Shown: positions 49,555 through 58,309 of the stretch, one piece after another | Layout: each line of letters begins with the position of its first letter | Numbering within the stretch: the stretch's first letter is position 1 | Source of the DNA: Tetramitus jugosus | Taxonomy: Eukaryota > Heterolobosea > Eutetramitea > Acrasida > Vahlkampfiidae | Reading direction: 5' to 3' | DNA: 64,000 nt | Assembly (NCBI GenBank): GCA_937625935.1 | Contig: OW569358.1 | Location: 186,001-250,000 of the forward strand | Made by a program: the position numbers and the translations under genes | Notes under the pieces: model-generated | What the model was told of the DNA's origin: nothing | Database searches by the model: none | Seen by the model: only the letters and a program-made list of their open reading frames with translations

Positions 49555-51879
49555 ATGAGTCGTAGAGGAGGATTGGGTTATCGTCCATCAGATGACCAAC
49601 GTAATAACAATGATGATGACAACAATAACAATAGTGGCTATTCATCATCATCGTACTCTCCCAACGAGAATCATCATCATCATTACAATTCATCGTCATA
49701 CAATAACAATAATGATTACAATCCAAATTCATCCTATGATGACAATGATGCAGCAGCACCTCCCTATCATCATCATCATCATCCACAATCAAATTATCAT
49801 TCTTCCTCCTATGACAACAACAATAACAATGATCATCAACATTCTTATCACTATCAACAACAACAACAACACTATGATGATGAGCATCATTCGAGAAATG
49901 ACCAACACCACCATCAACCACATGACCAACAACAACAACAACCACATGACCGTAATGAGAATAACGATGACGAGGAAGAAGAAGAAGAAGAACAGTTGTA
50001 TGACAAGGAATTTATTGGAGATTTGTTTGATGAGAGTAAAGACGTTGAGTATGCCAATACAGAAGTCAATTCAAGCACTCCACTACCCAATTTGCGCAGT
50101 ATGGCCACTCAAAACGCTCTTAAAATGATGAAGAATATGGGTTGGGATGCAGGTGTAGGTCTCGGTGCCAATAATCAAGGCAGAACAACTCATATCGAAC
50201 CAGCTCAAGTCTCAGGAAGGAGTGGATTGGGTATGAGAAGTGTGGTTGCACCAACCATGGTTCATGCAAGCAGCAGCAACAATAGTGGTGGTGTTGGTAC
50301 CAATGTAGTGGTTGCCTCCAACAGAAAACCACTTCCACCGAATTTTACAATTCAAAAGCACGAAGTTGACACGAGAGTCTATCCACATCAACAGTACGCT
50401 ACTTGGTTGTCCTGTATGAACCCTATATCATCGGACAGTGATCCAACAACACTGTACAAGATGTACTATCAAGAGAGCTTCGAAGAACCGTATTCAAAAT
50501 TGTTTGATCAGCGATTGTTGCAACGAGTGATGAACATGAAGAATGAGTTTGATCCATTGGATGATTTGGTGTTCTCTCAGGCGAGAAGCAAGGCCAATCC
50601 TTATGAATTCATTGGAAAATCCATCTTTCAGAATCGAGCAGCAGTCAAAATGGCAAACTTGGATAAAATTGCAGCACTGACGCATATTGATTTACTGCCA
50701 GAGGAGAATGGAATACTGTATTTTGCAGATATTTGCGCTGGACCAGGAGGTTTTACTGAATACATGTACTGGAGGTTGAAGCCAACCAGAACCAAGGGAT
50801 GGGGTTTTACTCTGAGAGGAAAGCATGATTGGCAACTGCAGAAGTTTAATGCTGAGGCACCGTGCACAAATTTTGAGACGTGTTACGGTGTTGATGACAC
50901 TGGAGATATTACAAACAATGACAATATGAAGAATCTTGCAGAGAGAATCGAAAAAGGAACAGGAGGCAGAGGTATCCCACTGTTGTTGGCAGATGGTGGA
51001 TTCGGCGTGGAAGGAAACTACAATAATCAAGAAGCGTTGACAAAGCAAATTGTGTTGTGTCAATTTTTGACAGCACTGTTGGTACTTCGTCCTGGAGGAA
51101 CATTTGTATGCAAGGTTTTTGATGTGTACACCCACTTTTCAGTTAGTTTGCTGTACATGCTCTATCAAAGCTTTGAGAGATTTTCGATTGTGAAGCCTTT
51201 CACGAGTCGACCTGCCAATTCTGAACGTTATGTGATTTGTAAGGGATTCAGAGGCAGAAACTCACGCCTAACAAGCTTTTTGTTCAATGTCAACTCGAGC
51301 TTATCCCAGAAGAAAGACGTATCGGCTATCCTTCATCCCGACATTATTACTAATGACTCTGCCTTTGCTAATTACATGACCAAATCGAACGATGACATCA
51401 TGAAAGAACAATTACAGGCATTGAGAGCCATCAAGCAATATGTTGAAGATGAGTACCTGTCTATCAAGCCCATGCAATTGCAACTCCAAGAGCGATGTTT
51501 AGAGGAGTGGGGTCTACCGAGAAAGCTCAATACCACATCGTCCAGAGGCAGAGGAGGAGGATCCATGGGAAGAGGCAACTATCATCACAGACACTCATCA
51601 GGTTATGACTCTGGTCGTCACCATCGAGATCACAGAGACTCCAACCACTCCTATTCTTCTCATGGCCAGTATAACAGTTACAATCCTCAGTATGACAATT
51701 CATCCTATGGTGGTTCTCGTCCATCGTACGGTAGCGGTGGTGGCGGTCACGACAGCTACTATCCATCAAACAACTATTATGAGCAGAACAATCAATATGC
51801 ACCAGACTATGATCACAATGGCGGAGGTGGTAGTGGTGGCTGGGATGACGAAAGGCCGAATAAACGTCAAAGAGAATAA
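49555..51879 (+). CDS. CMTR1: Cap-1 2'-O-methyltransferase (CMTR1-like) with G-patch
   Basis: A single exon of 774 residues. The first ~150 residues are Asn/His/Ser/Gln tracts. A G-patch (MGWDAGVGLGANNQGRTTHI, about 195-215) is followed by the RFM/FtsJ-type domain: NRAAVKMANLDKIAAL, then the SAM motif FADICAGPGGFTEYMYWRL (about 390), LLLADGGFGVEG (catalytic Asp, about 478) and GGTFVCKVFDVYT (Lys, about 519). The C-terminus is Arg/Gly/Tyr-rich (RGGGSMGRGN ... GGGGSGG), an RNA-binding type tail. CMTR1 methylates the first transcribed nucleotide of mRNA caps. The WW domain of animal CMTR1 is not seen. Confidence 0.92.
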   Translation: MSRRGGLGYRPSDDQRNNNDDDNNNNSGYSSSSYSPNENHHHHYNSSSYNNNNDYNPNSSYDDNDAAAPPYHHHHHPQSNYHSSSYDNNNNNDHQHSYHYQQQQQHYDDEHHSRNDQHHHQPHDQQQQQPHDRNENNDDEEEEEEEQLYDKEFIGDLFDESKDVEYANTEVNSSTPLPNLRSMATQNALKMMKNMGWDAGVGLGANNQGRTTHIEPAQVSGRSGLGMRSVVAPTMVHASSSNNSGGVGTNVVVASNRKPLPPNFTIQKHEVDTRVYPHQQYATWLSCMNPISSDSDPTTLYKMYYQESFEEPYSKLFDQRLLQRVMNMKNEFDPLDDLVFSQARSKANPYEFIGKSIFQNRAAVKMANLDKIAALTHIDLLPEENGILYFADICAGPGGFTEYMYWRLKPTRTKGWGFTLRGKHDWQLQKFNAEAPCTNFETCYGVDDTGDITNNDNMKNLAERIEKGTGGRGIPLLLADGGFGVEGNYNNQEALTKQIVLCQFLTALLVLRPGGTFVCKVFDVYTHFSVSLLYMLYQSFERFSIVKPFTSRPANSERYVICKGFRGRNSRLTSFLFNVNSSLSQKKDVSAILHPDIITNDSAFANYMTKSNDDIMKEQLQALRAIKQYVEDEYLSIKPMQLQLQERCLEEWGLPRKLNTTSSRGRGGGSMGRGNYHHRHSSGYDSGRHHRDHRDSNHSYSSHGQYNSYNPQYDNSSYGGSRPSYGSGGGGHDSYYPSNNYYEQNNQYAPDYDHNGGGGSGGWDDERPNKRQRE

Positions 51880-52046
51880 TGACCGATGTTATTTGAAGCA
51901 CAATACAAAAGATTCTTTTGTCCGACTGTTCTATTCCTCCGCCGAACACAACATTTTCTTCTTGTGAACAAGAGAGCTTTTTTGCACGAGCATCTCTCAA
52001 CAACAACAAAAACATAACTCGAGTGTTTGGATTTTTTTTTTTGACG

Positions 52047-54500
52047 ATGACACTGCCCAAAATTTTGCTATTGCTCGTGTTTGCACTTGTCGTCGTGTTG
52101 TGCATTGCAAACCCAACTGAACAACAACAACAACAACAAATCAAATTCACTCCAATCACTCTCGAAGGCGTCATTGTCGATGTTCAACACTTGACCAAGC
52201 AAGTCGTTGTCGTATTGACTGATGAAGCACTGTACCTCAGTACAGATGGTGGAATCAACTTTCAAAATCAAAATCTTTATCTGTGTGGTGAGAAAAAGTG
52301 TGTGAGTCGAATGGTGTTGAGTACTGCTGACGCAAACACACTTGTTCTCATTGGATCTGGTGAAGAACATTATGTGTCCAATGATTTGACACATCGCGAC
52401 AGTTCCTCACGCTACTACAAATTCAAGTTTCCCATCTCGGCACAAGTGGACAAGGGACTCACCATTCTGGCTCATCCAGTGTACAAAAAGTACTTTATGG
52501 CACTGGTGAACGTGTCGGACAACAAGAAGAAACAGTTGAACAATTTGTATATTTCGAGAGATGGTTGCAGGAGTTGGAGTATGATGAAGGACGGTATCCG
52601 ACAGGCTGTGTGGGCCAATCAGAAGGCAACTCACTACGACCCAGACAAGATCTTGGCTGTCAAGAGTGTAGCGGTTGCAGACTACACTGCACTGTTTAAC
52701 TTCAATGTGGTAACGGGAGCAACGAGTGATGATCTCGTCACAGGTGCGCACGATGTTTTCCATCTCGGTACATACACCTTCCTGTCGACAAGGGTCGAGA
52801 GTGGTATGGGATATGATTTGTATGTAAGCACGGACAATGGTGCACAGTTTAGAAAGGCTCAATTGCCAGATAAGGAAGCATACAAGAAGGCATATGTGCT
52901 ATTGGACAATTCTGAGGGAAGTGTGTTCCTGAATGTGGTTGATAAGGATGGCTCCACTGGACTGTCTTCATCCGGTACTGTTTACATCTCTGATTGGTCT
53001 GGAACGAGATACTCTCACTCTTTGCTGCACAATTATGTGACGCATCCGAGTATGGGGCAGAACAAGGCTGACTTCCACAAGATTCAAACCATGGAAGGAG
53101 TTTATATTTCCAACGTAGTTGCGAATCCTGATGAAGAAACTTGCGCCAAGTGCACTGCCGATTGCCACAAAAAGTGTAAGATCTCTTCTCGAATCACCTT
53201 CAATAGAGGTGCATTGTGGGAGCCACTAGTAGCACCAAGTGTAGGTATCGACGGTAAATCTTCCTGTAAGAAGGCTGGTAAGTGTGCTCTTCACTTGAGA
53301 GGTATCGAAGTGGCAGCCACATCGCCCATTCACAGTGATGATGGTGCAGTCGGGCTCATATTGGCCACTGGAAATACAGGTGAGCGATTGGCTTCGAAAA
53401 CTGCTAACACTTATCTGTCACGAGACGCTGGTGTATCATGGACCGAGATTGCCAAGGGATCTCATACCTATGAAGTAACGGACAATGGCGCATTGATTGT
53501 CATGGCAAAAAATGTTGAACCTACAAAGAATATTACCTATTCATGGAACAGTGGTATCGACTGGGAATCAATTGCATTTACATCCGAATCAGAAATTACT
53601 ATTGAGAAAATTACCTACAACAAGAATGATCCTCTGACAAAGGTAGTTTTGTTACAGGGCAGTCAAGCTGAATCCTCAGTGCTAATTGCTGCAGATTTTA
53701 GTGGTGTTACCATTAGGGATTGTGTGGGTTATGACAAACCAGGTGTCGCTGATAGCGATTATGAAAATTTCATTCCTCACACGTATCAGAACGATCAGTG
53801 TTTACTTGGACGTATCGTGCAGTATGTGAGAAGAAAGAAGGACGCCAAGTGTTTTAACAAGCATCCAGACAAGGCAGAAAAGATACGAAACTGTCAATGT
53901 ACTCAAGAAGACTACGAGTGTGATTATTACTATGTTCGTAAATTCAATGGAGACAAGATGGAGTGTGTACCTAGTGACGCACCTGAGGCAAAGGATCAAA
54001 TTGAAAAACTGAAATTCCCTCCACATAGATGCTATGGCTACTACAATGAAACTAGGGGATACAGAAAGGTGTCCGGTAATTCTTGCCAGGACGGTGTTGA
54101 TTTGGCCCCTATTCCCAAGCAATGTCCATCATCAGTTAGCTCCTTAGGAGTGTTTATTCTTTTCGTATTCTTTGCAGTGCTGTTTGGATTTGCAGGATTG
54201 TTCTTCTATCGGAATAGCCCTAAATTCCAATCCATGATCCGAAGTGCTTCTCGATATACTTCGCAATCTGTAGTCCAATACAGTCAAATCTCTCAACATG
54301 AGGAGTTTGGATTGGATGATACGGAAGATGATGATGAACCAGATGAGTTTGATTCTACGTTCAACTTTTCTGCTGTGGCATCAGTCAGAAGAAGTCCTGT
54401 TCCTGCCAGAGATGAAGACTCAGAAGAGAATTCAATTGATCAATCAAGCACTCGAACTGTATCACTAGATGCTGATCCACTGGCCAATCGACGTTTGTAA
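52047..54500 (+). CDS. VPS10/sortilin-type sorting receptor
   Basis: A single exon of 817 residues from ATG 52047. Signal peptide at 1-22 (LPKILLLLVFALVVVLCIANP). The VPS10 beta-propeller has repeated blade motifs: YLSTDGGINFQ, YISRDGCRSWS, YVSTDNGAQFRKAQLP and YLSRDAGVSWTEIAKGSHTYEV. The Cys-rich 10CC module follows (DCVGYDKPG, CQCTQEDYECDYYYVR). A transmembrane helix (SSLGVFILFVFFAVLFGFAG, about 697-720) leads to a short tail with an acidic cluster (LDDTEDDDEPDEF). Such receptors carry hydrolases from the Golgi to lysosomes. The number of blades and Cys spacing look close to the family norm. Confidence 0.93.
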   Translation: MTLPKILLLLVFALVVVLCIANPTEQQQQQQIKFTPITLEGVIVDVQHLTKQVVVVLTDEALYLSTDGGINFQNQNLYLCGEKKCVSRMVLSTADANTLVLIGSGEEHYVSNDLTHRDSSSRYYKFKFPISAQVDKGLTILAHPVYKKYFMALVNVSDNKKKQLNNLYISRDGCRSWSMMKDGIRQAVWANQKATHYDPDKILAVKSVAVADYTALFNFNVVTGATSDDLVTGAHDVFHLGTYTFLSTRVESGMGYDLYVSTDNGAQFRKAQLPDKEAYKKAYVLLDNSEGSVFLNVVDKDGSTGLSSSGTVYISDWSGTRYSHSLLHNYVTHPSMGQNKADFHKIQTMEGVYISNVVANPDEETCAKCTADCHKKCKISSRITFNRGALWEPLVAPSVGIDGKSSCKKAGKCALHLRGIEVAATSPIHSDDGAVGLILATGNTGERLASKTANTYLSRDAGVSWTEIAKGSHTYEVTDNGALIVMAKNVEPTKNITYSWNSGIDWESIAFTSESEITIEKITYNKNDPLTKVVLLQGSQAESSVLIAADFSGVTIRDCVGYDKPGVADSDYENFIPHTYQNDQCLLGRIVQYVRRKKDAKCFNKHPDKAEKIRNCQCTQEDYECDYYYVRKFNGDKMECVPSDAPEAKDQIEKLKFPPHRCYGYYNETRGYRKVSGNSCQDGVDLAPIPKQCPSSVSSLGVFILFVFFAVLFGFAGLFFYRNSPKFQSMIRSASRYTSQSVVQYSQISQHEEFGLDDTEDDDEPDEFDSTFNFSAVASVRRSPVPARDEDSEENSIDQSSTRTVSLDADPLANRRL

Positions 54501-54573
54501 ACAATGAATAATTATTTTGTACAACTTAAGTCATTGTCAACACGTACAACTCCCACAAAAAAAACGAAATCAA

Positions 54574-55269
54574 ATGTCCCTCTCCAAGAGCGAATTTTGT
54601 TTGGCATGTTCTCAGTTTGTAGAGAGTGCATCTGATTGGAAATGGAACAGCCAATTAGAGTATTGTTCCAAGGAGGAGGTTCACATGATAGAGGAGGACT
54701 TGTTGATGATGCAACATCAAGTGGACGAACAAGATGACCATTCGGCCACTGGACGTGATAATTGGATGGATGAATGCGCGATGGGAGGTGATCTGGAGGA
54801 CGAGAATGATATAGATGACGAGATCAATCTGATTGACACACAAAGAGATGAGAATGCGAGCAAACTCACGAACATTCGTGTTCCAGTGTGCTTCAAGTAT
54901 CATATTTTATACAGTGAAGCATTTCAGGTTCCAGTGTTGTACTTTAGTGCTTGGAATACCGAGAACAGCTACGCGCTAACAACAGATCAAATATTGAGAA
55001 TCGTGGCTGCTAAGCATCGAAACGATGCATTGCTGCCTAGGGAATTGAATCCGTACATAATGATCACACAGGGCGAACATCCCATATTTTCAACAATATT
55101 TTACTATATACATCCATGCGAAACAGCAAAGCTTATGACTCTCATTCGACAACATAAGGAAGAAATGGTTCCATATCATCAATACATTAGGTCATGGTTG
55201 AGTTTTGTCGGCAGGCTCGTACTTCTTGAGCTTCATTTACCTTCTCTTCTCGTTTCGACCCAAGAATAA
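54574..55269 (+). CDS. ATG10: ATG10-like E2 enzyme of autophagy
   Basis: A single exon of 231 residues. An acidic middle segment (about 60-90) precedes a conserved core: VCFKYHILYSEAFQVPVLYFSAWN, then ITQGEHPIFSTIFYYIHPCETA, where the Cys of HPC (about 179) is the predicted thioester residue, and YIRSWLSFVGRLVLLEL. This matches ATG10, the E2-like enzyme that passes ATG12 to ATG5; the HPC and SWLS signatures favour ATG10 over ATG3. Confidence 0.85.
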   Translation: MSLSKSEFCLACSQFVESASDWKWNSQLEYCSKEEVHMIEEDLLMMQHQVDEQDDHSATGRDNWMDECAMGGDLEDENDIDDEINLIDTQRDENASKLTNIRVPVCFKYHILYSEAFQVPVLYFSAWNTENSYALTTDQILRIVAAKHRNDALLPRELNPYIMITQGEHPIFSTIFYYIHPCETAKLMTLIRQHKEEMVPYHQYIRSWLSFVGRLVLLELHLPSLLVSTQE

Positions 55270-55285
55270 CGACTAAAAGATATGG

Positions 55286-55894
55286 CTAGCGCCTTGTGTC
55301 AACACGATGTGGTACACCTTTGAACTTTTGCATCTTAAATAAGTCGACCGTATTCTCACTCAATGACGAAGGCTCATAAAATGGATTCATTGGATTACCT
55401 GCTTTTTTGTCTCCTGTGTTTTTGGTTGTATTTCTGTTCTTTAATGCTTCCATCTTCTCTTTCCTTTGCTTTTCCTTATGCTTCCTTTCCAGGAACTCAA
55501 CCTCTTTTTCTCTCACCCAATCCTCCTCAAATCTATTCTGGACTAAATCTGAAGCTGTATCTCCATATTTTGTACTTACTCCATACGAATGGGCTTCATC
55601 TCTCTGTGAAGGTAAAAAGCTAAGATCAAATTTCTTTCTTCCACGAGAGGAACTGCTACTTCTGCTCTGAGATTTAGGGTGAATTTTTGAGTTCTTTCCG
55701 TCAAATTCCTTCCAAGTGAATACTACTTCCTTGCATCCCTCCTTGTCCCATCCACTCTTCTTGCCAAACACAAGGTCTGGGACAGTATGAAGAGAGTGTT
55801 TTACTTTCCCGATATCATCCCGGTACAGAAGAATGTTGTTCTGGTACCTTTTCTGGGGAGCCAGAGTGAATTTTGTAGCTTCGCACAGTGTCAT
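55286..55894 (-). CDS. Hypothetical protein, possibly CFAP77-like flagellar microtubule protein
   Basis: A single exon of 202 residues, basic, with a Lys/Glu helix (about 130-155). The block YGVSTKYGDTASDLVQNRFEEDW is followed by KKAG...DLFKMQKFKGVPHRVDTRR at the C-terminus. This spacing (YG-x-x-x-x, a W-ended helix, then F-K-x-V-x-x-R-x-D-T) recalls microtubule inner proteins such as CFAP77. The similarity is weak and by eye. The serine run SRSSSSSRGRKK is low complexity. A flagellar role would fit PACRG, CFAP298 and TTLL in the same window. Confidence 0.45.
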   Translation of the reverse strand: MTLCEATKFTLAPQKRYQNNILLYRDDIGKVKHSLHTVPDLVFGKKSGWDKEGCKEVVFTWKEFDGKNSKIHPKSQSRSSSSSRGRKKFDLSFLPSQRDEAHSYGVSTKYGDTASDLVQNRFEEDWVREKEVEFLERKHKEKQRKEKMEALKNRNTTKNTGDKKAGNPMNPFYEPSSLSENTVDLFKMQKFKGVPHRVDTRR

Positions 55895-56382
55895 GTATTG
55901 ATTGAAGCTTGTCTTGTTTTCTTCAAGCGAATGTAAATGCTTGTTTCCGTTAACGTCTCGAGTTACTCCGCATTAAACTACGGAGTTGCATGAACCAATT
56001 CTGCGTTTTTAGTTTTGGTTGAAGAACATTTAAAGTTTGTTTGAATGGCTTTTATTGACCTCGAGAAATTCGCGACTCTTGCTGCAGGGAATACTCTAGC
56101 CCTGCAAAACCTCTGCGACATTTTCATCTGAAGATCCTTGCTCTGGTCTTCTGATTGGACAGTTACATCTGATGATGCCCTCTCTTCGACCCAATCATTC
56201 AGTCCTGTGTTGAGATCGGGATGCAACATTTTCTTTCGTCAGCTATTTTTGCCTCACAAAAAAACAGACACAGATGACATTCTGGCCAGCAGAAACAACT
56301 CGTACAGATAGAAGGTGTTCTCATTTTCCTTTGTCTATTCATCATCGTATTTAGTGCCTACAGAACGAGCAGATCTCAAACC
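55895..56382. other. Intergenic region between divergent genes
   Basis: About 490 bp before the beta-glucosidase gene. It contains one 83-codon ATG frame on the minus strand (listed separately) and otherwise no recognisable element. The promoter for the GH1 gene should lie here. Confidence 0.35.
55978..56229 (-). CDS. Small hypothetical ORF (83 aa)
   Basis: An ATG-initiated frame with a mixed-charge, helical composition (MLHPDLNTGLNDWVEER ... SQRFCRARVFPAARV). No family is recognised and no splice partner was found. It stands alone between two larger genes, so it may be a short gene or a chance frame. Confidence 0.25.
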   Translation of the reverse strand: MLHPDLNTGLNDWVEERASSDVTVQSEDQSKDLQMKMSQRFCRARVFPAARVANFSRSIKAIQTNFKCSSTKTKNAELVHATP

Positions 56383-57819
56383 ATGCCATCCCAAAAATTG
56401 CCACAATTCCCATCCAACTTCATCTTTGGAGCTGCAACAGCAGCGTATCAAATTGAAGGAGCCAATAATGAAGATGGTCGAGGAATGAGTATCTGGGACA
56501 CCTTTTCTCACATGCCTGGCAAGGTATTCCGTGGAGACACTGGGGATGTGGCAGATGATCACTACCATCGGGTCCCAGAAGATGTTCAACTCGCAAAGAA
56601 GATGAATCTAAAGAACTATAGAATGTCACTCTCTTGGTCAAGGATCATGTCTGACGGAACAAAGAAAACTTTGAATCAGAAGGGAATTGATCACTATAGT
56701 CGAGAGATTGATGCTTGGAATGACGCTGGTATCGATGTCTACGTTACGTTGTACCACTGGGATCTACCTCAACATCTTGAAGATGAGTATGGCGGATGGT
56801 TGAATCAAACAGCAATGGTTCAATTCTTTACTGAATATGCTGACGTTTGCTTTGAATTATTCGGAGATCGAGTTAAGCACTGGATGACATTTAATGAACC
56901 TTGGGTGACATCTGTACTCGCATATGGTGTCGGAGTCAATGCTCCTGGTAGATGCACTACTTGTGATAGTGGAAACAGTGCAACAGAGCCTTACATTGTC
57001 GGGCACAACCAACTGTTGGCACATGCTCATGCAGTTGATCTCTATAGAAACAAGTATCAATCCTATCAGCGAGGATTGATTGGCATTGTATTAAACTCTG
57101 ACTATCTGGAACCCTTTTCTTCCAAGAAAGAAGATGTTGAGGCGGCTCAAAGACATCAAGAATTCTTCCTTGGTTGGTTCGGCGATCCAGTTTTCTTTGG
57201 TGACTATCCACAAGTAATGAAGGATCGGGTTGGAGATAGATTGCCCACCTTTTCCTCGACTGAGAAGATTCTTCTCAGGAATTCATTGGACTTTCTGGGG
57301 ATTAACCATTACACAAGTCAGTATGTTTCAAACAACCCAGACAGCGAAGCAAACAAAGATTATTTCAATGATATTGGAACAACAACCAAGTTCGAAGACA
57401 ATAAGGGTAATCTAATTGGTTCTCCATCCGATGCAAAATGGCTCTATGTGGTTCCTTGGGGGATTCGAAAGTTGATGAATTGGATTAAGCTACGATACAA
57501 CAATCCAATCGTTTTCATCACTGAAAACGGAGTGCCTGTCCCAGAAGAGGATAGTATGAAGTTGGAAGACGCGATTGACGATGATTATCGTATTGATTAT
57601 CTTCACAAGTACTTAACTCAACTCTCTACGGCCATTAATGACGACAAGTGTAACGTGCAGGGATATTTTGTTTGGAGTTTGTTGGACAACTTTGAGTGGG
57701 CAGATGGATATAGCAAGAGATTTGGAATACATTACGTCGATTACAAGGATCCGGAACTGAAGAGATATCCAAAGAAGTCATCTGTGTGGTACTCTGAACT
57801 GATCAAAACATACAAATAA
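56383..57819 (+). CDS. Glycoside hydrolase family 1 beta-glucosidase
   Basis: A single exon of 478 residues, the normal GH1 size. The barrel opens FPSNFIFGAATAAYQIEGA. The acid/base is in TFNEPW (about 168-173) and the nucleophile in FITENGVP (about 384). Sugar-binding motifs DLPQHLEDEYGGWLN and SLLDNFEWADGYSKRFGIHYVD are intact. There is no signal peptide and no membrane anchor, so it should be cytosolic. The family splits aryl, cellobiose or gluco/galactosides; the natural substrate is unknown. Confidence 0.95.
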   Translation: MPSQKLPQFPSNFIFGAATAAYQIEGANNEDGRGMSIWDTFSHMPGKVFRGDTGDVADDHYHRVPEDVQLAKKMNLKNYRMSLSWSRIMSDGTKKTLNQKGIDHYSREIDAWNDAGIDVYVTLYHWDLPQHLEDEYGGWLNQTAMVQFFTEYADVCFELFGDRVKHWMTFNEPWVTSVLAYGVGVNAPGRCTTCDSGNSATEPYIVGHNQLLAHAHAVDLYRNKYQSYQRGLIGIVLNSDYLEPFSSKKEDVEAAQRHQEFFLGWFGDPVFFGDYPQVMKDRVGDRLPTFSSTEKILLRNSLDFLGINHYTSQYVSNNPDSEANKDYFNDIGTTTKFEDNKGNLIGSPSDAKWLYVVPWGIRKLMNWIKLRYNNPIVFITENGVPVPEEDSMKLEDAIDDDYRIDYLHKYLTQLSTAINDDKCNVQGYFVWSLLDNFEWADGYSKRFGIHYVDYKDPELKRYPKKSSVWYSELIKTYK

Positions 57820-57832
57820 ACTCAGCATTTAT

Positions 57833-58141
57833 TTACAAGACGAGGAAAGTGGGGAAAATTTCTCTGACATTACCACTGTTGGACTCCACGAGTCTTAAGT
57901 TATCCCCATAACGATTCGTGATCAAGTCGAGATCATCCACATCCACTTGTGAATTCGTAGACTTGTCGAATGCAAACAGACGAGAATGAGGAACTGCAAC
58001 CTTTGCTTTGAGATCCGATCCAATCATCTGATCATCAAAATCCTTCTCTGAGATGCCAGATCCATTGACAATGACTGTCACTCTGTGAATATTGGTAGCT
58101 GCTCCAGCTCCAATGGTTAATTGTTGGTCTTGTTCTTGCAT
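57833..58141 (-). CDS. Small hypothetical protein (102 aa)
   Basis: From the first ATG (58141) the frame encodes 102 residues; codons upstream to 58204 start only with GTG. The sequence, MQEQDQQLTIGAGAATNIHRVTVIVNG, then KDFDDQMIGSDLKAKVAVPHSRLFAF and DVDDLDLITNRYGDNLRLVES, looks like a compact alpha/beta fold and not low complexity. No family is recognised. It ends 13 bp from the stop of the convergent GH1 gene and has a very short gap (about 170 bp) to the USP gene behind it. Confidence 0.55.
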   Translation of the reverse strand: MQEQDQQLTIGAGAATNIHRVTVIVNGSGISEKDFDDQMIGSDLKAKVAVPHSRLFAFDKSTNSQVDVDDLDLITNRYGDNLRLVESNSGNVREIFPTFLVL

Positions 58142-58309
58142 AATGTCTGGAGGATTCTTCGCTGAGTTGTTTGTTTTGTGAAGTGTTTCGCGATCACGGA
58201 ACACTAAAATACAATCAACTTTCGCCAGACTACAAATGTTGTCGGAACAGGTTTTGAGATGACAATACTTTATTCAAGGGTAGTCGGTCCCATGACACAT
58301 CCACAGACT

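Noticed and set aside
49448-49945. Val/Asp/His-rich frames around the CMTR1 start
   Set aside because: Antisense readings of the Asn/His/Ser repeat of CMTR1; no independent signal.
51918-52046. Upstream extension of the VPS10 frame
   Set aside because: ATG 52047 begins a signal peptide, and a long T-run lies just before it.
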